DNA of 64,000 nucleotides. Source: Lyophyllum atratum (taxonomy: Eukaryota; Basidiomycota; Agaricomycetes; Agaricales; Lyophyllaceae). Shown piece after piece: positions 19,530-30,647 of the stretch (within the stretch, counting starts at the first letter, position 1; every line of letters starts with the position of its first letter). The notes under the pieces were generated by a model, which was given only the letters and a program-made list of their open reading frames with translations, was not told where the DNA came from and did not search any database. The position numbers and the translations under genes are program-made. The stretch spans positions 186,001-250,000 of the forward strand of contig JACGCN010000027.1 in NCBI GenBank assembly GCA_014905825.1. Reading direction: 5' to 3'.

Positions 19530-22500
19530 ATGGATCCTTATACCCCTAGAACTCGTACAGGAACTCGCAAGAAAAATCTTACCCTTTCCGCGAAAGAGTA
19601 CACGAAGGCAAGCTTGATACGCGACATGGGTTGCATCCTATCTCACAACCCTTACCGTCCAGATCACTGGTACGATCGCGTCTGTACGGCGAAGCAGGAA
19701 TCCGCAAGATGATATCAACGAACAAGTTGAGGGAAGTGCACGCTCTTCGCGTCAGAATCGCTCAAAAAGTGAGTTCTTGAGTTGAGGGCTCGACCGACTC
19801 CATTGACAGGCCTTTAGGTTACAACGAACCTTCATTCATCGCGGAAACTTCGTTTGTACGGGCACCGCTGAACTCGCGAGTGAGCTCTATCAGTGTTGTT
19901 CCGAAGGCGAAAGGAAAGGCGAAGCAGCAGGAGTCACTTGATCGCGTGCCGTTAGACGTCCAGGAGGCGTTGGTACTTGAGGATCTTCTTTATGTGCTGA
20001 TGGTGCGTTCTCATACTTTATATAACTGGTTCAAGCTCTTAAACGAGATATGTTTCGCAGGGTATCGAAGGAACATATGTCACATTCCACCCCGACTATT
20101 CCCCAGAGGACGATGACCCCATGCAAGGGATTCGTTTCGTGGCAGCACCATCTCTGGGTCCGTTTTCTACTCTATGCTCTGACAGAAAGTCTTAATGCGA
20201 TTGCAGATACATCTCTACGGGATCTCGTGGAACGCATCCTGCCTCTGGGAATGTACTACACCGCAATCTCGTCCTTCATCGAGCTCAGGAGCCATCTGGA
20301 CTTTGGCTTGGTGAACCACGCGTTATGTGCTGCCATCCGTGAAATGCTCAAGGTCAGCGATGTATTGCCAGTCAACCGCGCACCACTACTACTTCGCTCC
20401 ATCAGGACTACCAAACGCTTTTGTCGCAGCTCGAACATGCTTTCAACTCTTCCTCAGACTTCTCACTGCAGAAACTATGGTTCTACGTCCATCCCACAAT
20501 CCACACACTCTCATTGATATATGAGCTTGTCCTCGAACTTGGTACCGCCGACGACCCCTCGAACGAGTCATCCGAATCCGAATCGCCCTCTACTTCTGAT
20601 GCAGAGGAAGAGGCCAGAAATGAAGCCCTGGGACTTGGAGGAGCCAAACTCAAGGCTGTTCTGTCGGAGATAAACAAGAACGATATGGACGTCGCTGGCG
20701 GGAGTGGCATTGCTGTGAAGGGTGGTGAGGTGATAACCATTATTTACGAAAGGATGCAGAACATGTCGGGAGATCCTACCGCCAATACCCTATATGGAAC
20801 CCTTCTTAGGGCAGCTGGGAAGCCATACGTGTCGATGCTCAGGGTGTGGATCACAACAGGGAGACTGGACGATCCTTACGAGGAGCTGCTATTGAAGGAG
20901 AGCAAGTTTATCAACCGGGGTATCCTTGAGATGGATTATACCGACGAGTATTGGGAGCGGAGGTACACGGTATGCCATGTTCCCTGTACGATCCCTTTGT
21001 CTGGCTAAGGCGTCCATCAGCTCCGCGATGGATCGACATTAGCTTCACCTTCGAAGCGACAGCAAGCGGGTGTACCTCCGCCTAGAACAGTAGGAGGCCG
21101 TCTGCCTGGGGGCGCGTGTGTACCTCCATTGCTAGAGGGGTGGAAGCACAAGATTCTCCTTGCCGGGAAATATCTCAATGTAATCCGGGAATGTGGGATT
21201 GAGGTTACTCACGGCCGGAACCAACTTGACGACAATGATCTGTCAATGGACGATGAAAAGTAGGCATATCCACCTCTTTTCGTGTGCGTCTCGCTGATAA
21301 GCGCAAATCCAACCTCACAGATTCTATAAATTCCTCGAACATGCCTACTCACACGCAAACCGGACGCTCCTCCAACTTTTGTTGAAAGATCAACAGCTAA
21401 TACCCCGCCTTCGCTCCCTCAAGCGGTATTTCTTCCTATCGCAGTCGTCATTCCTCACCCATCTCCTTGACCTCTCATCTCCTGAGCTACGGAAGCCTTC
21501 CAAGTCTGTCTCAATAGTGAAACTGCAGAGTTTGTTAGACTTGGCGCTGAACACTGATGCCTCAGGGGAAGATACACTGTTCCGGGAAGACGTGAAGGTG
21601 ACCATGGCAGAGAGCGGCCTGTACGAGTTTCTACTCAAGGTCGTCAGCGTCAGCGGGGTTATCGGTGGCGAGGAAGACCATGAAGGGGGACATGGCCACG
21701 AAGAGCATAAGAAGGAGAAGGAGAGAGATGACAAGAAGGCCATGCTTGGTAGGTCCTTCTCATTCATCGTTGTAGTCTTTGCCTCTGAACCGATCCTCAT
21801 GCGTTTCATCTCTACAGCCATCGATGCTCTAGCTCTGGACTACACAGTCAAGTTCCCACTCTCCCTGGTCATCTCTCGCAAGACCATTCTGCGATATCAA
21901 CTCCTTTTCCGCTTCCTCCTCCACCTGAAGCACGTGGAACAATCCCTGTCGTCAATGTGGATAGAGCAGAAAACGACACCGTGGCGCCGACCCACGCCCG
22001 ATCATCCAGATTTCAACAGGTGGCGGCTACGGGTATGTCTGCTTCGAGCGCGCATGCTATCGTTTGTTCAACAAATTCTCGCGTTCACGACGTTCGAGGT
22101 GCTTGAGCCTAATTGGCGGGCGCTGGAGTTGAAGCTGGACAAAGTGACCACTGTCGATCAGCTTTTGAGGGACCACGTAGATTTCTTGGATACGTGTTTG
22201 AAGGAATGCATGTTGACAAGCTCAAAGCTGCTCAAGGTCTGTATTCTTGCCGTCTGTGCATGAGTCTGGTCGTTAACAGTCTATTAGGCGTATTCGCGCC
22301 TAATTGTTACATGTTCGACTTTTGCGCTGTACGCGGCTTCCTTCACGAAGTCGGCGAATCAAGCGATTTCAGCTTTTGAGATAGGGGAGGGCGACACCGG
22401 GATGGCCAAGCGATGGGACATTCTTGGCAAGTTCGAGACGAACTTTAATCACTGGTCAGTCTACCGACGCAACCGGTTCCTACTCTACCTAACCGTCATT

Positions 22501-22685
22501 GTTTCCATCATAGGTTCCAGGTAATTAAACTTTATGATTATGGCTGAAAGTCACATGGCTTTAACTCACCGAACTGTTTTCTCCTCTAGGTGCACCTGGA
22601 CTGTGTACAGTTTTATGCTTCGAGCGAAAACGTGTCACTGCTTCCCCTCGTGGTGCGCCTCAACAGCGTCAAGGCTTCATCGTAG
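19530..22685 (+). CDS. Gamma-tubulin complex component 2 (GCP2/Spc97 family)
   Basis: A core subunit of the gamma-tubulin small complex that nucleates microtubules at spindle pole bodies. The GRIP1 part starts near VPLDVQEALVLEDLLYVLMGIEG, followed by LRDLVERILPLGMYY. The middle has the GCP2-typical LRSLKRYFFLSQSSFLTHLLDL. The GRIP2 part begins LDYTVKFPLSLVISRKTILRYQ followed by LKHVEQSL. The C-terminus is reached through a 7-nt micro-exon at 22514-22520, giving NHWFQVHLDCVQFYASSENV and a stop at 22683-22685. The first exon is uncertain: an ATG at 19530 starts a basic N-terminus, but the splice to the frame covering 19700-19760 is not clear. An acidic Ser-rich insert and a His/Glu/Lys-rich insert are species-specific loops. 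Confidence 0.9.
22514..22520 (+). other. 7-nt micro-exon of GCP2
   Basis: GTTCCAG sits between an acceptor (CATAG, ending 22513) and a donor (GTAATT, starting 22521). Joining AATCACTG before it and GTGCACCTG after it restores NHWFQVHLD in frame. Skipping it breaks the frame. Confidence 0.8.
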
Positions 22686-23672
22686 TCTGCCGTATCTTTG
22701 TGAGCCGCAAAGGAAGACCTTTCTGCTGGAGATTGACCGTCAATTCTCTTTTGCAGTGTTTGGATGGTGTTTTGGCTGCCGGAACCTGTTTTTATCATGG
22801 GATATTGTACTTACTAGATGGTCATACCATACGACCGAGGAGTGCATCAAATTTCGTTTTATAAGATCTGACAGATGCCCATAGCTTTAGGCGCTAATGA
22901 TGCAACTCCCACTTGTCGCGTCATGAATTCTCCTCTCGGTGGCCTCCGGTTCCGCGACGGTGCATGATCGGACTGAAAGAGCGCTGTCGACCCGTTATGA
23001 CTTCATCGTCGTAGGAGGCGTCACTGAGTCCCTATACTTGAGTATGGCAGACCAATAATCGCGAGACCACAACCTGTGGACATTGTATCTTTAGAGCCTA
23101 CTCAAACCCCCGTCTACGTTATTGTTGAGTAGGACTCGATCAACGCACTGTGGCCGCTGGCGGAAGCAATGCTTGTTTGACGTTTGCATCCCCGCAGACA
23201 TACCTTTCTTACACGTTGCCAAGAAGCTCCCTTACAGAGTCCAATGTCCAGTTGTCCCTGGTCGTTTATTAACTTCGAGAGGAGTCTGTCCACAGTGCGG
23301 TCCGTCGGCAAAAGTCCGGCGAAGAAAAGGATGATGATCATCGCGTTCAATTCGTCGATCTTGGTATACTTGATGCTAGGGCTCCCGCCAGCGGCCCCAC
23401 ATACTCGCTCCCAGTAGAATGCTGACCATCCCCGCCGGACATTTTATGGTGGTAAGGATAGGTAGTTCTCCTGCGATTTTCAACTTTAATGTTGATCGTC
23501 CGCTTCGAGTCCTTCAAATCCGCCGCGCCGACGCGACCAGAATCTGGACACGTGATAAGACACCCATTCATTCCAATTGCTGTCAGCACCCTGCTCCTTC
23601 AGAAGTTGACTATCTTGTGTCTAATCACGACCTACGATCCTCATCGCACCACACATACCTCATAGGACCTGC
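22686..23672. other. Intergenic; possible relic of a GMC oxidoreductase
   Basis: The plus strand at 22996-23019 encodes YDFIVVGG, the usual start of the FAD-binding fold in GMC oxidoreductases, but the frame soon decays and no later GMC motif was found. Overlapping frames on both strands from 23114 to 23600 are not recognised. Confidence 0.25.
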
Positions 23673-24562
23673 ATGGGGGAAGTCGTCAATGTTCTCGTCG
23701 CATTCGCTGTCATAGTCTTCATCTTTCGATGGGCAACCTCAAGCAAGTCTATTCATGTGGCAGTCGGTTTACTAGCCCTATCTCCTAACTTTGCCTTCTC
23801 TATTCCCTTTCCTCCAGATAATGACACAATAGAACAGCGATCAGCGACCGATACTCTTGGTTTCAGACCGAAACCTGTCACACAAGTCATGGTGCGTGGT
23901 GGCACAGCTAGAAACCATTCGACGATCCTGAAAGCCTTCGCATTCGCATTCTCCAGATCGATACGATATCAAACATGTTCCCCGACATCCCTGTGTGAGT
24001 CAAGTCATCGGGTTCAAGCGTGATGCCCCGTGGGCTGACCTGGCATCTAGCGACAACGTCCGCTACGACCTGCTGCGCACTGGAAGTGTTGAATTGACAT
24101 CAAATAAGATACTAGAAAAAGGGTTCCTTGATGCGGTAGGCACTTCGATCTCTTTGACCTCTTTTCTCCTTCCACTTACGTCGAGTTCTCGAAATAGCCT
24201 CCTCCCGCTTACTATAACCTATTTCCCCGTGACGCCAACTCAACAAATGCAAACCGTCCTCCTGCTAATGCAGGGGCCCCCGGGACTCAGAAAATGCCCG
24301 CCGAGTCTCTAATATCGCGATACAATCTACACGAGCGGGTCACCAATGCGGAACCCATTCCAGAGGAGGACATCGGCGGGAAAGCTGTTTGGGAGGATAG
24401 CGCGGAAAAGCGGGAAGCTAGCCTTAGGGAAAGGAAGGCCCAAATGATTCTGGCTGCGCGACAGTGCGTTATCTGGTTTTTATAGATGCTGACATGTGCT
24501 CATCATCAGTTTACAGGCGGATGTTGGCGCAGCAGAAGTCCGCAGCGGCTTCCGACAAGTGA
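23673..24562 (+). CDS. CUE-domain ER membrane protein (Cue1-like)
   Basis: A probable recruiter of a ubiquitin-conjugating enzyme to the ER membrane for ER-associated degradation. Exon 1 encodes one N-terminal membrane helix (MGEVVNVLVAFAVIVFIFRW). After a linker, two exons join as TQVMIDTISNMFPDIPVDNV, then RYDLLRTGSVELTSNKILEK: a complete CUE domain with MFP and the distal Leu pair. A Pro/Asn linker follows, and the C-terminus holds EKREASLRERKAQMILAARQ RMLAQQ, an amphipathic helix like the E2-binding region of Cue1. Six exons with good GT-AG signals; the stop is at 24560-24562. Function is inferred from domain order. Confidence 0.82.
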
Positions 24563-24770
24563 TTTTTTTACCAGGTGGATTCGATGATTTTTATGGCCGA
24601 CTTTATTTCGATGTAATGCACTTCTCTCCTCCTCATATATATAATTATCTTCTCATTCCTCGTAATTCCGTATAATCCGCCTGCTACAATCCACGTAATG
24701 AGTGTTACTAACTTTGTTGAAGCAGAAACCCGAGCTACGAAAATGACCAGACGACAGGTATCGATGCGAT
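24563..24770. other. Convergent 3' regions
   Basis: A short gap between the converging CUE-domain gene and the tryptophan gene. Nothing else is seen. Confidence 0.5.
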
Positions 24771-26339
24771 TTATGCATTCTTGACTGTGGTGATAAACTC
24801 GTGCACATTGTCCGCACCCTCCTCGAGCCCTATCTCAACGGCCCATGGAGATACCGTTTGAAGGGCCTGGCCGATGTTTTTGGTCGTCAATCCACCACTT
24901 AAGATTATTGGTATCGGCCACTTTCCACCCTCTCCGACCTGCGCTGCTGCAGTAGCTTTCTTGAAGTCCACCCCGTTTGCTCCCGACGCATCATGCTCGA
25001 CAAGAGCAAATGAGTGCAGTCCTGGTCGACCAAGCTCGGCAGTGTCGTCGTCCCGGAACCTGCGTATTACAGGCACAGGGATGTGCTTGACCCATCCTGC
25101 GGGTACGCTTTCATCCACATCCACTAGATCAAGTTTCGCAGCGGCTATTGTCCGCAGTATGTCCGACAAAGTCGAGTTCCGGAAAATCCCTACCAGCAAT
25201 GGTCGGACCCCCGTGGATTGTAGATTGCGCTTTTGTGCTGTCAGCCAGGGTAACGGTGTCAGAGCAGCTGCGGTGGATGGATTGGATGTGGGAGAAGAAC
25301 GAGTTGTGCGAATGATGTAACAAATCTGCGCTGCAGCCTCGAGCGTGATGCTTCGAGCCCTGTTAGAGTCGAAGATGAGCCCCAGGAAATCTGCGCCGGC
25401 CGCTGCGAGGCGCAATACCTCTCCGGTCTCTTTCACACCGGAAACCATCACCCACGTCTTTTCCTTCCTTTCGGGCTCGGGCTCTGGCCACTGCAGCAGG
25501 TCTCGGATGAATGCACTAGTGTCGGCTGCCCTCATGAGCGCCTCCCCTATCAGCACTGCACGCACGCCCTGCTCCTTGTACAACTGTACATCTTTGGGAT
25601 TCGAAATCCCACTGAGCGCACACAGAATCACATCCCGCTCGCGAACCATCTCCACCAGCCTACTCGTCGTCCCCATGTCCACTTGGAAATCGTGGAGATT
25701 GCGGTTGTTCACGCCGATCACCTTCGCTCCCAGATCCAATGCCAGATTCATCTCCTGCGCATTATTCACTTCGACGAGAGGCTCCATTCCGAGAGAAAGG
25801 GAGTAGGCGTAGAGGGCCTTGAGCCGATCGGGGGAAAGCATCGCGACGATTAGGAGCACAGTGTCCGCGCCGTGCAGCCGCGCCTCGGCGATCTGATACT
25901 CATCGAGGATAAACTCCTTGCGTAAGATCGCAGGACGGTCTGGGAGTGCATCGATGGCCTGGCGCGCCAGGCGCATGTCGAGGAGAGAGCCTTTGAACCA
26001 GGTTGGCTCTGTGAGCACTGAGATGACGGAAGCACCCGACAGGGCGTATGTGAGTGCCTGTGCTGCTGCGTTTGTGGTCATGGCGATCGGGCCCTTGGAA
26101 GGGCTGGCGCGTTTGATTTCCGCCATGAGAGAAGGTGAGGGGCTGGCGGTGTTGCTGGAGGGGTTGCGTTTCAGGCGCTCAACGAGGGGGATGAGTGGTG
26201 GTGCAAGGTGCATCGCGAGGAGAGCAGCTATGTCCTCGACTGTCGTTCCCGCCGTAGATTTAGCAACTTCTACATCTTTGGCTCGTTGGGCATAGATCGT
26301 CTCGAGGATTGTTGGCTTTTTCGTTGTCGAGTCGGACAT
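24771..26339 (-). CDS. Tryptophan biosynthesis protein: indole-3-glycerol-phosphate synthase with degenerate PRA-isomerase domain
   Basis: The intronless frame begins MSDSTTKKPTILETIYAQRA (Met at 26339; an in-frame Met at 26420 is less likely). The first about 260 residues are a full indole-glycerol-phosphate synthase with AEIKRASPSKGPIA, ILRKEFILDEYQ, PLVEVNN, GVNNRNL and ALSGIS, so this step may be active. The rest aligns with phosphoribosylanthranilate isomerase (AAAGADFLGLIF, HIPVPVIR, ILSGGLTTKNI), but key motifs are altered: the expected K-x-C-G start reads MVSG, the QLHG block reads VDVDES, and VDVSSGVE reads VEIGLEEG. The N-terminal glutamine amidotransferase of the usual trifunctional fungal protein is absent; the start coincides with the interdomain linker. 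Only 330 bp separate it from the divergent aldo/keto reductase, which leaves no room for the missing domain. It may be a diverged paralogue. Confidence 0.88.
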   Translation of the reverse strand: MSDSTTKKPTILETIYAQRAKDVEVAKSTAGTTVEDIAALLAMHLAPPLIPLVERLKRNPSSNTASPSPSLMAEIKRASPSKGPIAMTTNAAAQALTYALSGASVISVLTEPTWFKGSLLDMRLARQAIDALPDRPAILRKEFILDEYQIAEARLHGADTVLLIVAMLSPDRLKALYAYSLSLGMEPLVEVNNAQEMNLALDLGAKVIGVNNRNLHDFQVDMGTTSRLVEMVRERDVILCALSGISNPKDVQLYKEQGVRAVLIGEALMRAADTSAFIRDLLQWPEPEPERKEKTWVMVSGVKETGEVLRLAAAGADFLGLIFDSNRARSITLEAAAQICYIIRTTRSSPTSNPSTAAALTPLPWLTAQKRNLQSTGVRPLLVGIFRNSTLSDILRTIAAAKLDLVDVDESVPAGWVKHIPVPVIRRFRDDDTAELGRPGLHSFALVEHDASGANGVDFKKATAAAQVGEGGKWPIPIILSGGLTTKNIGQALQTVSPWAVEIGLEEGADNVHEFITTVKNA

Positions 26340-26669
26340 GGTGGGCTTAAGGCAGCAGTGAAAGCTTCGGTTTGTATTAGTAGCCACAGATAGCCACAGA
26401 TTTCCCACTGGAAAGATCACACAAGCTGATCCACCGCTTAACCGTGGTTATCGCGCGAAGATGTCTTCTCTTCTAATCGGTTGGCGTCTTGTGGGAGTCG
26501 TTGCTTGTGAAGGCATGAGATGTTAAATGACCTTGATCTTATCAGATGGAAAGGCTGCCGTTGATTGCCGAATTTATGCCACCAGCACCTCCAATTCTCA
26601 CCTGTGGCCCCTGTTGACCAATTCCGTAGACACTGCATGAGCGACTTCGCATGACTTTGCCTTACAACG

Positions 26670-28007
26670 ATGCCCGGAACTCCTAGATTTCGATTGAACA
26701 CCGGCCAATATATTCCTGCGGTAGGCATTGGGTCGGTCTGCCCGTGGTTCTCATACTTCACGGCATCTTATACCCTGCTATTTCACAGATGTTGGATGGG
26801 CCGAGTGGGGGAAGGCGAGCACGTCGTTCAAATGGTGAAGAATGCTTTGGATCTTGGATATCGGCATATTGATACGGTAGGTGAACGATGTATGCCATGA
26901 AATCAGCCGTATAACAGTGGTTTGACTAGGCGGCAAACTATGGTGCGCCCTGCACAACTGTCATCACTGCCTGCCTTGGAAAATGAATCTTCCCCATGAA
27001 TCTTTCACCAGGGAATGAAGAATCTGTCGGCAGAGCTATACGAGAATCTAACGTGCCACGACAGGATATATTTATCACGACGAAACTTGCGTATGAACCT
27101 TCCTGACACTAGAACACCTGTCATGGTTCTGATTTGCTCCTCTGATAGCGGCGAGGATCATGGGAGTGTCTCCTCTGCACTGGACCGCAGTTTGCAGAAA
27201 CTCGGTGTCGAATACGTCGATCTGTTCTTGATGCACTGGCCCCAAGCGCTGTTAGATTCAGGTCAGTCACTGTTGTTGTTTAAGGGGTCTTTATGAACAT
27301 ATAAACAGGTGAAGCCTTGCAACCGGAAGAAAGTCCAACTTTCATAGAGACATGGAAGGAAATGGAGCAGCTCGTGGCCTTGGGTAGGCTTCATTTTGTA
27401 TCAATGCCTTGCATCTGTGCTGATGAGCGAATTGCGTGCTTAGCCAAGACTCGCAGTATTGGTGTTTCCAATTTTAGCATCAAGACATTGGCAACGCTTC
27501 TTCAGCATGCTCGCGTCACGCCTGTTGTGAACCAAGTGGAAGCTCATCCATGTCTTCCCCAACACTCTCTGGTGTCATTCTGTAATGCGCATGGAATCCT
27601 TCTCACTGCCTATTCCCCTGTGGGTAAAAACAAATACGCGAACAACGAGGATCTCGTCGCCATCGCAGAATCCAAGAATGTGACCGCAACGCAGGTCCTC
27701 CTTAGTTGGGGCGTTCAGCGCGGTACAGCTGTCATCCCAAAGAGCGAAAGCAAGGAGCATCTCAAAAACAACATCTCGGTCTGTCTGATATCAAATCACT
27801 CTGTGCTATATCTGAACCTGCCGAGTTTAGCTGATCGAGCTCACACCGAACGATATGAAGGTTTTGGACAAGTTACACGAGAAGCCTGGCATGCATCGCA
27901 GCGTGTGTGGGTTCCATTCTTCTGAGCTTGGCGGATCTTGTTTTGGATGGACATACGAACAGCTGGGGTGGGATATGATTCAAGGCGGTATCATGAAACG
28001 CTCGTAA
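26670..28007 (+). CDS. Aldo/keto reductase family oxidoreductase
   Basis: An NADPH-dependent TIM-barrel reductase of unknown carbonyl substrate. Eight or so exons join cleanly. The start is [19 protein letters not shown]. Catalytic Asp lies in GYRHIDTAANYG, which also supplies Tyr; Lys is in FITTKLA; His is in DLFLMHWPQ. The signature [15 protein letters not shown] and the cofactor-binding IPKSES follow. The C-terminus continues through a spliced exon ([20 protein letters not shown]) to GGIMKRS, with the stop at 28005-28007. All four catalytic residues are present. It is divergently transcribed from the tryptophan gene. Confidence 0.9.
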
Positions 28008-29187
28008 TCGATCGGTTGGAATGCATGAGTATCAGGCCATTTGTTCAACTTAATCGGCACTCTGGAGCCTCATTAGATGAGAGGTATGAGGTTGTCCCGG
28101 TTGTTTCTTGATGAGAAAACGCACCCAAACTGGTGTGGATATTCAGGTACGGCACTTGAATGCCGCCCCCACGACGCTGACGGCCGTTATACAGGATCGA
28201 CAAAATAGGTGCAAGGACTCGCATGTCCGTGGAGAAGAAAAATACGTCGTGGTTATTTTTGATGCTGGAGTCTCCCAAATTGGTGTCTCGTATTCCACGC
28301 CAACCAGCACTTTGGAAGTCAAAGTAAGCGATGTCATTAAGCCTCCTCTGGAACCGACGGAGTCTCACTGCCACATTTGTGATATCATTTCCTTTATTCT
28401 CGTCCTCGTCAGCATGCTGTGGGCAATCCAACCCATCTATGGAACTTAGTCACCTTGAACCATTTCACCCTCGCCACGAGATTGACACAGGGTGTAGCCG
28501 CTCCTGCTGTGTTGCTCAATACGTCCGCAAATGCTCGCTTAGTCCTCGATAAGAATATACTAGCCCTCGAGGGCCTGCTACTCCGATCTCGACCGTTTGG
28601 AATTCGCGAACGCGACTCCTCTACTGCTTTTAGAGATGTTACTCGCGCGATAGCTCCAATGACGGTCATATCAACTGTGTCCTTCATCCAATGTTATGAC
28701 CTCGTTGCGGCAATACATTGGTACCCTTCGTCTGGTTCAATGGTTCGCAACGCCAGTTTCCTCTCTTAGAGGCTCTCTTCGCACGGAATCATACGGGCGG
28801 CGTCCATCATTACTGATAGTTGTAGGAAATTTCCGCTGCAGGATGAATCTGCTCACACTCTCCATCGTTCCGTATATTTAGATGACTTCCTGTCTCTTCC
28901 TGGTGCTCTTCGTCGACAAACGAAGCCATTTATGCCACCCTTGATGTTTATACTTAGGGGATGGGACCCCACACCCGTCCAGCCTGACTAAAGTTCGGTG
29001 ATCTCGAACGTCAATCCTCTTAGTGGAGCTTCCGAACGAGGGGCACCCACGTTTCGCAGGTCTTGGTTGATTGATGTATCAATGTCGTTCTCAACCTTCC
29101 TTGCGCTCTAGCTTGGAGGATTTCGTCTTATAAAGATTGATATCGGTTTCTTGTTACTTCGTCCCTTTTTCAGACCCTTGCCTAGCT
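28008..29187. other. No confident gene
   Basis: Open frames of 100-128 codons overlap on both strands between 28045 and 28770, which is typical of chance or of a decayed gene. None shows a family motif. Approaching 29187 it becomes the 5' region of the 7TM gene. Confidence 0.35.
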
Positions 29188-30647
29188 ATGGCAATCTCGG
29201 CAGAGGAGGTGCGTGGTACTGAAATTATCCACTCTTGAAATGCCTCACTAATACGCTTCGTCCAGTCTAAGCTTGTCTCGATTTTTGTTCAGACACTTCT
29301 CTATGGTAATCGGGTCGCCTATTGTGTAGGCTTCGGTGCTTACCATGTTCTTTATCACAGGTGCATATACAGTTATATCCACTATAACATTCTGGGTCCT
29401 CGTTGGCAGGCGACCCCACGACCAACCCGTCAACAAGACTATGCTGGGCATCGCCATTACGATGTTCGTATTCGCAACCATGGTATGCTCCTGTTGGTTA
29501 CCTGTGAAGCACACAAGACCTACGAACTGCAGCACATCGGTGTCAATTATACTCGCATTATCAAGGCGTTCGTTATCTTCAAGGACGAGCCAGGAGGGCC
29601 AGGAGCATTCTTCAATCAACTGTCTGAGTTCACTCAAATCTTCGGCAGCACGATCTACGTCGCTCAGACCTTGGTCGGCGACAGCGTTGTGGTTTGTCAT
29701 CCGATTCTTCTCCTGTGATGAAGAAAAGTTGATGGTACCAATTCTGCTATCTAGCTCTTACGGTGTTACCTCGTATATGGGAAGAGATTCTCAGTGGTTG
29801 CCTTCCCTATACTGCTTCTTTTCGGGAGCACAGGTGCGTTCGCTTCCACGTGATATTTTACTGAGATTTATTCTACTTGTCGTCCATCAGTGACTGGCGG
29901 CGGAATCTTGTATTCGTTCGCGAAAGTAGTCCCTGAAGCAGAGATTTTCGTCGTTGAACTCTCGCACTGGATCCTAGCGTTTTTCTCCATGACACTTGCT
30001 ACTAACATCATATGTACTGGTGCGTCCTGACCCACCTGAACAATGTTCTGTACCGCTGGACTGAATAAGGCCCAACTAGTCCTGGTGGCGTATAGGATCT
30101 GGTATATCAACCGAAGGAGTATATCCTTTTCGGAACATAGCTTACGCCCAATCATGCTCCTCGTCATTGAATCAGGCGCGATATACTCTGCAACTCTCAC
30201 CACTCTGCTCATCTTGTATAATGTCAAGTCGTGGTTCCAGTATGTCCTTTTAGACGCGGTAGGAGACTTTCCTCAGCGGTGGTTGTCGACGCTAAATATT
30301 TTACCGTCATTGTAGGTCTCTCCGATTGTTGTAAGTTATCCTTCGCGAGGGTGATGTAGAGAAAACACTCTGAACTTACCTAGGGTCTGGTATTCTCTAT
30401 GGTCATTGTGCGGATCGGCCTTGGTTTGACCTCTACTAATGGCCGCACGGAGGACTTCGGCCAAGTATCGACGTTGCGAACATCTGCTTTCGGCGGCAGT
30501 GGGAGGACATTGGAGACGTCTACCAAGTCTAAACCTGTTGAGCTTGGTTCATTCAACGCGGCCCCGAGAACATCGGATTTGGGTGATAAGCCCGTCGATT
30601 CCAACCACTCGAATCCTTCGACATCGTCTACGAAGCTTGAAGTCTAA
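29188..30647 (+). CDS. Seven-transmembrane receptor-like protein of basidiomycete type
   Basis: The start MAISAEE is joined to SKLVSIFVQTLLYGNRVAY. Eight or nine exons give about seven hydrophobic helices: LVSIFVQTLLYG, the TMLGIAITMFVFATM block, IYVAQTLVGDSVVLLRCYLV, FSVVAFPILLLFGSTV, WILAFFSMTLATNIICTVLV, SLRPIMLLVIESGAIYSATL, and VSPIVGLVFSMVIVRIGLGL. The family traits are VGDSVV..R.YLVYGK after helix 3 and AYRIW after helix 5. The cytoplasmic tail is Ser/Thr-rich. Such proteins are abundant and uncharacterised in agaricomycetes; a receptor role is inferred from topology only. A 15-nt micro-exon (30316-30330) encodes VSPIV. Confidence 0.82.
30316..30330 (+). other. 15-nt micro-exon of the 7TM gene
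   Basis: GTCTCTCCGATTGTT lies between acceptor TTGTAG (ending 30315) and donor GTAAGT (30331). It is in phase and encodes VSPIV just before the last helix. Confidence 0.75.

Noticed and set aside
28045..28770. Overlapping 90-128-codon frames on both strands as genes
   Set aside because: No recognised motif, no convincing splice context, and frames on opposite strands cover the same bases.
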